Source: an uncultured Ignavibacteria bacterium (GTDB lineage: Bacteria; Bacteroidota; Ignavibacteria; SZUA-365). From it: a stretch of 11,146 nt of DNA. Below the pieces are notes generated by a model that saw only the letters and a program-made list of their open reading frames with translations, searched no databases and was not told the DNA's origin. The stretch spans positions 1 through 11,146 of the forward strand of contig CAJXSA010000100.1 in the NCBI GenBank assembly GCA_913060595.1. The letters are read 5' to 3'. Below are positions 1 through 7,311 of this stretch, piece after piece (positions within the stretch are counted from its first letter, which is position 1; the number at the start of each line of letters is the position of its first letter). Both the position numbers and the translations under genes were made by a program.

Positions 1-1585
1 CGACGCGGGCCATGCCGGCCGCATCCGCCGTCACCGCGTACACGCCCGCCCGGCGTCCGAGGGCGTCGAAGAGATGGGCCGTGACCGTCCTGCCCGCACG
101 CGTTGCGGCAGTGACATGCAGCACGTCCGAGGCGGGATGCGGATACTGCGCGGTCAGTCGGAAGTCATGTGCGGGCGCGACAATGGAGGCATCGAGGGAG
201 GCATCCACTTCGATTTCAAACGAGCGCTGGCCTTTTCCCGCACGGTTGCTGGCTTCGAACAGCACGGTGTGCGCGCCGACCTGCTGCATGGTGGGAGTCC
301 AGGAGATCACCCCGGTGACGGGATCGATGGCGAGACCGTCCGGTCCGGCATTCAGTGCGTACGACGGAGCGGGATAGGCGTCCACCGAAGGAGTAAGGGT
401 GAATGCGCGTTCCGGCGCGATCACCTGGCCTTCAATCGGTGCAATCACGGGCGTTGTTGATACCTCGAGGGTGAAATCCTGGATATCGGATCCCGAGGCA
501 TTGGTGGCGCGAATGCGTACGCTGTGCGGTCCCGCCTGCGGGCGCGTCGGGGTCCAGAACACGCTGCCGCGCCCCGCGTCGACGAGCATGCCCTGCGGCG
601 CTTCGTCGAGCGTGTACGAGGGTTGCGGTGTCCCCGTGGCCATCAGCTGATAGGAATACTGCCTGCCCGCGATGGCTTCGGTCACGGGACTCGATACGAT
701 GACGGGTGCCGAACCCGCGGTCTGCACAGTGATTTCGAAAGACTGTATGTCCCTGCCGGAGGAATTCTCCGCGACGACGGTGACCTGCTGTTTCCCTTCC
801 TGACCTGTGGCCGGTGTCCACGAGATCTTGCCGCTCTGCGCGTCGATGGTCATGCCGTCAGGAGCCGTTTCCAGAAGATACGACGGGGGAGGATTCCCGA
901 ACGCGTTGACCGTGTAGCTGTAGGCCGCGCCTACGCGTGCCGATGTCGGTGGAATGGTGAGAATTGTCGGCGCGTTGCCGGCGAAACAGCGGAAGGGGAG
1001 TCCCGTACTGGCGTGCACCATGCACGTGAGCGTGTCGGCGGAAGCGATGTATCGGAAGAACCAGTACTGCCCCTGTGGGATGAACTTGTTCGCGACCGGG
1101 TTATTGATGGTGAACGCAAGCGAAATCGCTGCGTCGGGATTGCTCTGCAGCCATGTTTCCGCGCCGCCGTCTTTCGACCCCTGCAGCGCCTCGTCGGAGT
1201 CCACCCACGGTTCGCTCAGCTGCGTGCTGCCGATGCTGACGGGGAAGTACTGTGTGACCGTATCGACGGGGAGGGGCAGGGCCTGGACGCCGAGGATGGC
1301 GACCTTGACCCCGACGAAAAAGGTCGACGAGTCGAGTCCCGGCGAGTAATAGCGATACAGCCAGCCGGTCGCTTTCGCTGATGCGACGTCCATTTCAAGC
1401 GCAACACCCTGGTATGAAAGTCCGAAGAACATGGTATGCGTCAGCACTGCGTCCGCGGCGAAATCGCTGTGGGCCTTGCCGGTGACGGTGGGGAGAATTT
1501 CCTTGACGGTGATTTTCTCCAGCAGCTGTGCCTGTGCGAACATCGGCAGAAGCAGGAGTGCGAAGAGCGGAAGCAGTCGTTTCAT
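1..1585 (-). CDS. Secreted protein with three Ig-like (He_PIG) repeats and a T9SS-type sorting tail (C-terminus outside window)
   Basis: 528 codons are visible; the stop lies beyond the left edge. Residues 1-19 form a signal peptide (MKRLLPLFALLLLPMFAQA, probable cut before Q20). Residues ~20-203 are a domain I do not recognise, with no enzymatic motif seen. Three tandem repeats of about 85 residues follow (~205-290, ~291-380, ~381-465). They share the pattern Y-x-L/V...P-x-P-S-Y-x-L...P-x-G-M/L-x-I/V-D...G-x-I/V-x-WTP followed by a V/A-x-N-x-S/A-G strand, typical of putative Ig (He_PIG) modules of exported proteins. From Y481 the sequence YPHPASDVLHV, then a strand with LFDALGRRAG, matches the start of a T9SS type A sorting domain; roughly 25-30 residues of it are missing. 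The likely role is a surface or extracellular adhesive/structural protein; the substrate is unknown. The start at 1585 is set by the signal peptide; AGGA lies only 2 nt before the ATG. It follows the CRTAC1-like gene on the same strand after a 107-bp gap. Confidence 0.85.
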   Translation of the reverse strand, partial: MKRLLPLFALLLLPMFAQAQLLEKITVKEILPTVTGKAHSDFAADAVLTHTMFFGLSYQGVALEMDVASAKATGWLYRYYSPGLDSSTFFVGVKVAILGVQALPLPVDTVTQYFPVSIGSTQLSEPWVDSDEALQGSKDGGAETWLQSNPDAAISLAFTINNPVANKFIPQGQYWFFRYIASADTLTCMVHASTGLPFRCFAGNAPTILTIPPTSARVGAAYSYTVNAFGNPPPSYLLETAPDGMTIDAQSGKISWTPATGQEGKQQVTVVAENSSGRDIQSFEITVQTAGSAPVIVSSPVTEAIAGRQYSYQLMATGTPQPSYTLDEAPQGMLVDAGRGSVFWTPTRPQAGPHSVRIRATNASGSDIQDFTLEVSTTPVIAPIEGQVIAPERAFTLTPSVDAYPAPSYALNAGPDGLAIDPVTGVISWTPTMQQVGAHTVLFEASNRAGKGQRSFEIEVDASLDASIVAPAHDFRLTAQYPHPASDVLHVTAATRAGRTVTAHLFDALGRRAGVYAVTADAAGMARV

Positions 1586-1604
1586 GGTCCTGTGCGTGAA
1601 GTGG

Positions 1605-1637
1605 AAGAAAAGGCAGCGGCAGCATGGGGTCGCTGCC
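1605..1637 (-). terminator. Candidate intrinsic terminator after the CRTAC1-like gene
   Basis: Read on the minus strand, GGCAGCG and CGCTGCC form a 7-bp all-but-one GC stem (plus-strand 1612-1618 and 1631-1637) with a 12-nt loop, followed by TTTTCTT (1605-1611). It lies 55 nt past the stop at 1693 and about 20 nt before the next start at 1585. It may therefore end the upstream transcript, or partly attenuate readthrough into the Ig-repeat gene. No clear separate promoter for that gene was seen downstream of the hairpin. Confidence 0.5.
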
Positions 1638-1692
1638 GTTGCAAGCTACGAGCTTTTTCCGAGATTTCCTGCGGTCGGCGCCGAGGGGCGGA

Positions 1693-4056
1693 TCAGCGCA
1701 GGTGCTGCAGCTTCAGGCTGCGCGCGTGCTCCGGTGTCTCGACGACGATGAAATATGTGCCGCTGGAAAGGCGGAGCCCGAGAGGCATCGCCTGCAGTCC
1801 CGGCTGCAGCCGGGGCGCATCAACGTTCAGCAGGGCCTGTCCGAGCGCGTTGTAGAGGCGGATCCGCGCGTTTTCGAGCGGTCGGTCATGCCGGAGTGTG
1901 AACTGCAGCGTGCCGTCGCGCAGCGCGGCACCGGCGATATCCCACGCTGCCGGAACGGCAGCGTCGTCGACATCCGCTGTGATGTCTCCGCTGTATGCCA
2001 GGGCGTAGCGGGTATCGACTTCGAGATTGGTGAGCGTGCGGCGTACCCCGTTCGGATAATGCACCAGGACGCTGTCGATACTTACCGCGTTGCCGAGGCC
2101 GAAGTGCATTTCGAGGCTGTTGGTGGCCGCGCGCGAACCGGCCGCGGAGGTCGAAAGTGTGCGCGTGAACATGCGGCCATCAGCGTACACGACGACGCGC
2201 GTTCCGAAGGCATCCATGGTCACACCGTTTTCCGGACTGCCGTGCAGACGGAGGGCGAGCCAGCGGCCTTCACGCGGGATGTCGTTGCGGAAGAGCTTGA
2301 CCCCATCCCGCGGACTCGCGACCAGCAGGTCCACATCGCCGTCGAGGTCGTAGTCCAGCCGCGAAACGGTCCATGCGCCATGGACCTTCGATCCGTAATG
2401 CCATGTGCGGTCGAGAAGCTGGTACTCCGGCGCTCCCTGGTTCATGTACAGGCGGGAATAGCGCCCGGGTTCACCGCCTTCTCCTTCCTTCTGATAAGCG
2501 TACTGGGACTGCCAGAGGTCGAGCCAGCCATCGCAGTCGAGATCCGCCCAGGTGACGCCCGCGTTCATCTCACGGAATTTCAGTCCCATCGCGTGATGCA
2601 TCTCCGAGAAGTCATTTCCCATTTCGTTATGGAAAATCAGCGAAGGATTGGAAACCGCACCGCGCCAGTCCGGGTGGCCGAGATTGCCGACGGCCAGGTC
2701 GCTCCATCCGTCGTTGTCGAAGTCACCCCAGTCGCTGCCCATCCCGTGGCCGAAGTACGATGGTGAGGCAGTCGGAACGCCACGCACGCCTGTCGCTGCG
2801 CCGACTTCCGTGAACGTGCCGTCGCCGTTGTTGCGGAACAGCATGTCGGGCGCCAGCCGGTACGTGGAGACGAAGATGTCGGTCCACCCGTCATTGTCGA
2901 AGTCGCAGGCGCTCGCGCCCCAGCAGTCCATATACGGAGACGGTTCGGCGGCTGCGATGCCGCTCTGGCTGCTCACATCCGAAAACGTTCCGTCGCCGTT
3001 GTTCTTCCAGAGCTTGTCCGGGAAATACACTTCCTGGCTGTTGACCGTGCGGCGTCCGTTGGCGATGAACAGATCGGCGTGTCCGTCGTTGTTGTAATCG
3101 AGCCAGATGGGCGTCACCGTCGGAGCGGGATTGCTGATGCCGGCCGACTGCGTGACATCCTCGAAACCGCCCGCACCGTCGGAGCGGTACAGCTTGTCGT
3201 TGTCTCCGCCGGACACGATGTACACGTCCTGCCAGCCGTCGTTGTCGAAATCGGCCCACACGGAATAGCCGCCCCCGAGGCCGAGCTCATCGGTGACGTT
3301 TGAGAAGCTTCCATCGCCGTTGTTCTGAAAGTAATTCGAACCGATGGCGATGTCGTCCCGTCCGTCGTTGTTCCAGTCCGCGACCGCGGCGATGGCGGCG
3401 TTGATCGGGGCTTGGTCCTTTTCAATGCCCGCATCGACTGCGACATCCGCAAGGACGGGGGGAGGTGGTTCTTCCGACCCGTCTCCTTCCGGGTAATCGT
3501 ATTCCACCAGGGCGCGCACCATGAAGTCGTTGGTGACGAGGAAATACTGTCCCGGACCGCCCAGGCTGTTGGTCTTTGTCGGGTCCATGAGGAAAGACGC
3601 GTAGGGCGTTTTCTGCTCGTCGCTGTCCACGGCGATCCACGGTCCCGCGGGCCGCTGAAGCCAGTGCTGCACCACGATGCGGTCATAGCCATCACTTCGG
3701 AGGTTGCGGTCGCGCAGGTCGATCGTGTACCATCCCTCCGCGGTGTAGTCCACCACCACGGGCGGTATCAGCGTGTTGTATTCCCACACCCAGTGGGTCG
3801 GGGGAATCGCACCCTCCGCGGCGTCTCCGACGATGAACAGCGTATCCTTCGCCGCACCGTTCCCCATGTAGTACACCTGCAGTTCGAGCACCTTGCAGGG
3901 ACCGTCGAAGGAAAGGATGACGGATTCGTTCATGAAGGAAGGGGCGTTGAAGTAGGCGCCGGCGGGCGTCCCGTTGTCACGCTGGACGAGCACGGGCTGT
4001 GCGGCGGCGGTGAGCGTCAGGAGAAGCAGGGAGGAAAGCAGCAGCAGTCGTTTCAT
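1693..4056 (-). CDS. Secreted CRTAC1-like protein: VCBS/FG-GAP repeats, ASPIC/UnbV domain, T9SS-type tail
   Basis: 787 residues. Residues 1-19 are a signal peptide (MKRLLLLSSLLLLTLTAAA, cut before Q20). Residues ~20-205 form an N-terminal beta-rich region I cannot name, ending in a low-complexity linker (EGDGSEEPPPP). Seven VCBS/FG-GAP repeats with DxDxDGxxD calcium loops begin at residues 227, 269, 320, 385, 445, 505 and 568 (for example DFDNDGWQD, DYNNDGHAD, DLDCDGWLD). In this family such repeats build a beta-propeller. Residues ~595-688 match ASPIC/UnbV: LRLHGSPENG, then AFGTRVVVYADGR, then MHFGLGNAVSIDSVLVHYPNG. The last ~85 residues, ending GTYFIVVET...LKLQHLR, resemble a T9SS type A sorting domain. 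It is probably a calcium-binding cell-surface or secreted protein; the ligand is unknown. The start at 4056 is fixed by the signal peptide; the frame stays open upstream, but that part has no export signal and overlaps the divergent transporter gene. Confidence 0.9.
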   Translation of the reverse strand: MKRLLLLSSLLLLTLTAAAQPVLVQRDNGTPAGAYFNAPSFMNESVILSFDGPCKVLELQVYYMGNGAAKDTLFIVGDAAEGAIPPTHWVWEYNTLIPPVVVDYTAEGWYTIDLRDRNLRSDGYDRIVVQHWLQRPAGPWIAVDSDEQKTPYASFLMDPTKTNSLGGPGQYFLVTNDFMVRALVEYDYPEGDGSEEPPPPVLADVAVDAGIEKDQAPINAAIAAVADWNNDGRDDIAIGSNYFQNNGDGSFSNVTDELGLGGGYSVWADFDNDGWQDVYIVSGGDNDKLYRSDGAGGFEDVTQSAGISNPAPTVTPIWLDYNNDGHADLFIANGRRTVNSQEVYFPDKLWKNNGDGTFSDVSSQSGIAAAEPSPYMDCWGASACDFDNDGWTDIFVSTYRLAPDMLFRNNGDGTFTEVGAATGVRGVPTASPSYFGHGMGSDWGDFDNDGWSDLAVGNLGHPDWRGAVSNPSLIFHNEMGNDFSEMHHAMGLKFREMNAGVTWADLDCDGWLDLWQSQYAYQKEGEGGEPGRYSRLYMNQGAPEYQLLDRTWHYGSKVHGAWTVSRLDYDLDGDVDLLVASPRDGVKLFRNDIPREGRWLALRLHGSPENGVTMDAFGTRVVVYADGRMFTRTLSTSAAGSRAATNSLEMHFGLGNAVSIDSVLVHYPNGVRRTLTNLEVDTRYALAYSGDITADVDDAAVPAAWDIAGAALRDGTLQFTLRHDRPLENARIRLYNALGQALLNVDAPRLQPGLQAMPLGLRLSSGTYFIVVETPEHARSLKLQHLR
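2329..3378 (-). repeat. Intragenic repeat array encoding seven calcium-loop (DxDxDG) units
   Basis: The repeats are visible in the DNA. The plus strand carries close copies of CCGTCGTTGTCGAARTC at 2708-2724, 2888-2904 (one change) and 3236-3252, with more diverged copies at 3083-3099 and around 3361-3378. Spacing is irregular (about 125-195 bp), so this is a protein-repeat array and not a uniform tandem satellite. The two GC-poorer units (DLDCDG, DYDLDG) at the 3' end of the gene have drifted most. Confidence 0.8.
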
Positions 4057-4096
4057 GGCGGTCCCGGAATTCGTATTGGAGTCAGCGAATACTCTG

Positions 4097-4125
4097 ATAA
4101 TACAAAGGGGCGCGGCCAGATTCAA
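4097..4125 (-). promoter_or_regulatory. Candidate sigma70-type promoter for the CRTAC1-like gene
   Basis: On the minus strand, TTGAAT (plus-strand 4120-4125) is followed after exactly 17 nt by TATTAT (4097-4102). That gives four of six and five of six matches to the -35 and -10 consensus. Transcription would start near 4090, about 34 nt before the ATG at 4056. Many Bacteroidota use a different -33/-7 consensus, so this is only a candidate. Confidence 0.4.
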
Positions 4126-4201
4126 TGCGGCGTTGGGGCGCTGTTTCGCAGTAATTGGAAGACATCGGAGTTTCATATTCCCTGATCCGGAAAAAAGTGC
4201 T

Positions 4202-4214
4202 ATTATTGTATAAT
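4202..4214 (+). promoter_or_regulatory. Candidate -10 element and overlapping small dyad upstream of the POT gene
   Basis: A perfect TATAAT lies at 4209-4214, 43 nt before the ATG at 4258, inside the only strongly AT-rich patch of this intergenic region. No convincing -35 or Bacteroidota -33 TTTG box is found at the right distance. The element overlaps a 5-bp inverted repeat, ATTAT-TGT-ATAAT (4202-4214), which could be a small operator or simply follow from the AT-rich composition. Confidence 0.35.
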
Positions 4215-4246
4215 GATCTGCTTGAGAGCAATATCCTGCAAGCAAT

Positions 4247-4251
4247 AAGGA
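4247..4251 (+). promoter_or_regulatory. Ribosome binding site of the POT transporter gene
   Basis: AAGGA sits 6 nt before the ATG at 4258, a good Shine-Dalgarno distance. It supports this start, which places the conserved ExxER helix about 25 residues from the N-terminus. Confidence 0.65.
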
Positions 4252-4257
4252 CCCATC

Positions 4258-5646
4258 ATGGCTGCACCTCCTCCCGCGACCCCACAGAAATCCGATTCTT
4301 TTCCCGTCACCTTCTGGACTGCCAACCTCACCGAGCTTTTCGAGCGCGGCGCGTATTACGCGATGGCGAGCTTCGTCGTGCTGTACCTCGGACAGCTTGG
4401 CCTCGGTGATTACTGGCCCAGCACGCTGAACGGCATTCTCTGGACACTCGTCTATTTCCTGCCGATTCTGTCGGGCACCATCGCCGACCAGGTCGGCTTC
4501 AAGCGATCCCTGCTCGCGGCCTTCATCATGCTGTCGATCGGGTATTTCCTCATGGGCTATCCCGTCTGGTTCGGAGGCGAGGTGCTGCATGATCTCGTCG
4601 GCGATGAAATGACGGCCGGAGCGGGCGTCATCGTGCCCGTGATGATCGGCATTCTCGTCATCGGCATGGGCGGCTCCATCATTAAACCGTGCATTTCGGG
4701 TACGGTGCAGAAAACCGCAGGCCAGCGCGCAACCCTGGCGTTCGCCATTTTCTACATGGTGGTCAACATCGGGTCACTGCTGGGACGCGGTATCAGCTAC
4801 ATCGTGCGCACGGAGTATGACCTGAGCTTCATCTTCGCCGTGGCCGTGGGATGCTCTGTCATCGCTTTCTTCGTAGTACTCTTCATGTACCGTGACTCGG
4901 ACGAAGATACCGAAGCGCGCCGCAGCCGCAAGGGACAGCGAAGCGTCGGTCGCATCCTGCTCGACATGGTGCTGGTGCTCAAGAATGGACGCTTCGCTCT
5001 ATTCCTTGTGGTATCCAGCGGCTTCTTCTTCATCTATTCGCAGGTGTACAATGTCATCCCGCTGTATCTGAAGAAAGTGGTCGAAACCGATCCCGCCGTG
5101 GATATTTACACCATGGCGAACCCCTTCACCATCGTGTTCTTCCAGCTGCTGATCACCAAGGCCTTTGGCAAGATGAAACCGATCAACTCCATCATCGTCG
5201 GCATCGTGATCATCGGCGTTTCCATGCTGATCAACATCATCCCGATCTACACCTCAGGCGGTGTCACGGCCGACGTCTGGGATCTCCTCCCGATGGGCGC
5301 GCTGTTCGCCACGCTGACGGTCGCGCTGATCGCCTTCGGCGAGCTGTTCACCTCCGCGCGCACCTATGAGTACATCGGCGCACTTGCGCCCAAGGGTCAG
5401 GAGGGGCTTTTCCTCGGCTACGCCAACCTTCCCATGGCCATCGGTTCTCTGATCGGTGGTCCGGCCGGCGCCGCCATTTTCAACGAGATCATGTGCACCA
5501 ACGCCGTGAAGCTGGACAACGGCCTGCTGCAGCTCGATCCGACGTGGAATACCATTGGCTGGGTGGTGCTCATGGGCATCGGCCTCGTCTCCGCCCTGAG
5601 CATGTTCCTGTATAACCAGTGGCTGAAAAAGGTGCAGGCGGCCTGA
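4258..5646 (+). CDS. Proton-dependent oligopeptide transporter, POT/PTR2 family (MFS)
   Basis: 462 residues of alternating hydrophobic segments, consistent with about 12 membrane helices in the inner membrane. After a short polar N-terminus, the first helix carries the family's ExxER proton-coupling motif as E26-L-F-E29-R30, followed by Y33-Y34. The family usually has F after ExxER; here it is G31. An IIKPCISGTV segment (POT-type KP loop) and IFYMVVNIGSLLGRGISY in helix 4-5 match the PTR2 signature. Late in the protein, AFGELFTSARTYEYIGALAP contains Glu362 at the place of the conserved helix-10 glutamate. The family imports di- and tripeptides with protons; substrate range cannot be read here. 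The gene stands alone, with its own likely promoter, a good ribosome binding site and a strong terminator. It is divergent from the CRTAC1-like gene and convergent with the photolyase gene. Confidence 0.88.
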   Translation: MAAPPPATPQKSDSFPVTFWTANLTELFERGAYYAMASFVVLYLGQLGLGDYWPSTLNGILWTLVYFLPILSGTIADQVGFKRSLLAAFIMLSIGYFLMGYPVWFGGEVLHDLVGDEMTAGAGVIVPVMIGILVIGMGGSIIKPCISGTVQKTAGQRATLAFAIFYMVVNIGSLLGRGISYIVRTEYDLSFIFAVAVGCSVIAFFVVLFMYRDSDEDTEARRSRKGQRSVGRILLDMVLVLKNGRFALFLVVSSGFFFIYSQVYNVIPLYLKKVVETDPAVDIYTMANPFTIVFFQLLITKAFGKMKPINSIIVGIVIIGVSMLINIIPIYTSGGVTADVWDLLPMGALFATLTVALIAFGELFTSARTYEYIGALAPKGQEGLFLGYANLPMAIGSLIGGPAGAAIFNEIMCTNAVKLDNGLLQLDPTWNTIGWVVLMGIGLVSALSMFLYNQWLKKVQAA

Positions 5647-5669
5647 TCTCCCCACGGCACTTCGTCCTG

Positions 5670-5705
5670 AAAGGCGGTCGTTCCCGCGCGGATGACCGCC
5701 TTTTT
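5670..5705 (+). terminator. Intrinsic terminator of the POT gene
   Basis: AAAGGCGGTC (5670-5679) pairs perfectly with GACCGCCTTT (5694-5703) across a 14-nt loop, and the stem runs into TTTTT (5701-5705). It begins 23 nt after the stop codon. On the opposite strand it would be followed by only a short U-run (TTT), so any bidirectional action is probably weak. Confidence 0.9.
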
Positions 5706-5740
5706 CACGTTTTTCACCGGTTTCTATCTCCAAACATGGG

Positions 5741-5799
5741 GGGATGCAGTTTTAATGCATGTTAAAATAAAATTTTAACATGCATTAAAACTGCATTCC
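5741..5799. repeat. Large AT-rich palindrome (25-bp perfect arms, 28-bp stem with one G-T) between convergent genes
   Basis: The left arm (5744-5768, beginning ATGCAGTTTTAATGC) is the exact reverse complement of the right arm (5772-5796, ending GCATTAAAACTGCAT) with only AAA between them. Outward, 5743/5797 can form a G-U pair and 5741-5742/5798-5799 pair as G-C, giving a 28-bp stem. Each arm itself contains a smaller hairpin unit: TTTTAA-TGCATG-TTAAAA (5750-5767) and TTTTAA-CATGCA-TTAAAA (5773-5790). It begins 36 nt after the POT terminator and ends 27 nt before the photolyase stop. No T-run follows it on either strand, so it is not a textbook intrinsic terminator. Confidence 0.97.
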
Positions 5800-5825
5800 G
5801 GGGCTTGGAAGCAGGAAAGCCTTGC

Positions 5826-7262
5826 TCACAGCTGTTTGAAAAGCGCGATGGCTTTGTCTTTCTGCTCGAAGTGGTCCACGATGGGATGCGGGTAGTCCTT
5901 GCCGAGCACGCAGCCCGCTGCTTCCTGCGCAGCGGCGTCGGCCGTGTGCGGCCAGTGCAGGAGATCGCCTTTGTAGCCGGAGAGTTCGGGGAGGTTCTCT
6001 CGGATGAAGGTGCCGTCCGGATCGAATTTCTTCGACTGCAGGATGGGATTGAAAATGCGGAAATAGGGAGCGCCGTCCGCGCCGGTGGAAGCGGACCACT
6101 GCCACCCGCCGTTGTTGGAAGCGAGGTCGTAATCGAGCAGTCCCGCGGCGAAATAGCGTTCTCCGCGCCGCCAGTCGACCAGCAGGTCCTTGGTCAGGAA
6201 CATCGCCGCGATCATGCGAAGCCTGTTGTGCATCCACCCCGTGGCGTTGAAGTGCCGCATGGCGGCGTCCACGATCGGGTATCCCGTGCGACCTTCGCAC
6301 CACGCGTGGAACTCCTCGTCTCCGCCCGGCCAGGAGATGGCGTCGTATTCCTGCTTGAAGCTGTGGCTGACCACATGCGGGTAGCGGTCGAGCAGCATCT
6401 GATAGAACTCGCGCCAGATGAGCTCGGACAGCCAGGTCTGTGCGCCTTTCTCGTCGGACTCTCGCGCATGCCGCACACAGTCGCGGATGGACACGGTGCC
6501 GAAGCGCAGGTGTGCGGAGAGTCCCGACGTCCCCTTGCGTGCCGGGAGGTCCCTGTCGTCCGCGTACCACTGCATGGAGGGGAGGAATTGTTCGAGGCGT
6601 CTGCGTCCGGCGGTTTCCCCCGCCTCGAGCCAGAGTTCCGCGCGTGCGAATCCCAGGTCTTTCAGCGACCATGCGTCGCTGAGTCCCTTGAGCGACCGGC
6701 GGGGAGCGAGCGTCCCCGGGTTCATGCTTTCCTCCGCGACAGGGGAGAGCCCCAGGCGCTCCTCTTCTTCGAGTCGCTGCAGCCATGCGCGCTTGTAGGG
6801 GGAAAAGACCTTGTACGCATCCCCCGACTGCGTGAGTATTTCATCGCGTGCATAGACAACGTGATCCTTGAAGGCGTGAAAGGCACGTCCCGTGCGCACC
6901 AGCGCCTCGGAAACGATGTCGTCGCGGAGCATGGCATACGGTTCATAATCCTCGTTGACGAGAACCGCTTCGGCGCCCGTTTTCTCTGCGAGGGCGGGGA
7001 GCTTCTCCATCGGATCGCCGTGCAGGACGACGAGGTCCGAGCCGTGTGTGCGCAGAGCGTCCTTCATCTCCGTCACGGATTCGTGGATAAACGTGACGCG
7101 GCGGTCGCTGCGGTCGGTAAGATCGCCGAGAATGTTGCGGTCGAACACGAACACGGGGATGACGCGGCGGGCGCGGCGCGTGGCTTCCGCGAGTCCGCGA
7201 TTGTCGGCGAGGCGCAGATCGCGCCGGAATACGAAGAGAACAGTATCGAAGGATGACTTCAT
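5826..7262 (-). CDS. phrB: Deoxyribodipyrimidine photo-lyase (class I CPD photolyase)
   Basis: 478 residues, close to the usual ~470 of bacterial class I enzymes. The enzyme uses FADH- and blue/near-UV light to split cyclobutane pyrimidine dimers in DNA. The N-terminal photolyase domain (~4-165) opens with VLFVFRRDLRLADNRGL. The FAD-binding domain (~275-475) carries SELIWREFY, TGYPIVDAAMR at 326-336, TGWMHNRLRM and NNGGWQW. By alignment to remembered E. coli landmarks, the electron-transfer tryptophans are W311, W364 and W387 (E. coli 306, 359, 382). The FAD-facing asparagine is N383 (378), and substrate-contact residues are E280 and W283 (274, 277). Nothing essential is missing, which favours a photolyase over a cryptochrome. 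The antenna cofactor cannot be decided. The start at 7262 gives a complete Rossmann beginning but has no clear Shine-Dalgarno sequence. The gene is monocistronic and divergent from the TonB-receptor gene. Confidence 0.95.
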   Translation of the reverse strand: MKSSFDTVLFVFRRDLRLADNRGLAEATRRARRVIPVFVFDRNILGDLTDRSDRRVTFIHESVTEMKDALRTHGSDLVVLHGDPMEKLPALAEKTGAEAVLVNEDYEPYAMLRDDIVSEALVRTGRAFHAFKDHVVYARDEILTQSGDAYKVFSPYKRAWLQRLEEEERLGLSPVAEESMNPGTLAPRRSLKGLSDAWSLKDLGFARAELWLEAGETAGRRRLEQFLPSMQWYADDRDLPARKGTSGLSAHLRFGTVSIRDCVRHARESDEKGAQTWLSELIWREFYQMLLDRYPHVVSHSFKQEYDAISWPGGDEEFHAWCEGRTGYPIVDAAMRHFNATGWMHNRLRMIAAMFLTKDLLVDWRRGERYFAAGLLDYDLASNNGGWQWSASTGADGAPYFRIFNPILQSKKFDPDGTFIRENLPELSGYKGDLLHWPHTADAAAQEAAGCVLGKDYPHPIVDHFEQKDKAIALFKQL

Positions 7263-7286
7263 GGCATGTCGGTGTGGTCAGGGAAA

Positions 7287-7295
7287 ATGATAACA
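7287..7295 (-). promoter_or_regulatory. Candidate extended -10 promoter of the photolyase gene
   Basis: The minus strand reads TGTTATCAT, which fits an extended -10 (TGn followed by five of six matches to TATAAT). It lies 24 nt before the ATG. There is no recognisable -35 hexamer; the segment at that position is C-rich on this strand (G-rich on the plus strand). The match is short and could be chance. Confidence 0.35.
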
Positions 7296-7311
7296 GTACG
7301 CCGGCGTCTGC

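Noticed and set aside
524..2766. Long plus-strand open frames (524-1381 and 1624-2766) opposite the two left genes
   Set aside because: Arg-rich or repeat-mirroring shadows; the minus-strand frames have signal peptides, repeats and sorting tails.
2329..3378. Possible CRISPR or satellite array from the recurring CCGTCGTTGTCGAA sequence
   Set aside because: Copies are irregularly spaced, in frame and encode the DxDxDG loops of VCBS repeats; they are explained by the protein.
4057..4590. An upstream extension of the CRTAC1-like gene frame to a Met near 4590 (178 extra residues)
   Set aside because: It would overlap the start of the transporter gene on the other strand and bury the signal peptide in the interior; the clear signal peptide at 4056 decides the start.
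5741..5799. Reading the large palindrome as a normal bidirectional intrinsic terminator
   Set aside because: The stem is AT-rich and no T-run follows it on either strand; the transporter gene already has a canonical terminator at 5670-5705.
5801..5820. Small hairpin GGCTT/AAGCC just after the photolyase stop as its terminator
   Set aside because: Only a 5-bp stem with a 10-nt loop and no following U-run on the minus strand.
5805..7256. A 483-residue open frame antisense to the photolyase gene
   Set aside because: It covers almost exactly the photolyase gene in the opposite sense, has no recognisable motif and no ribosome binding site; the photolyase motifs are unambiguous.
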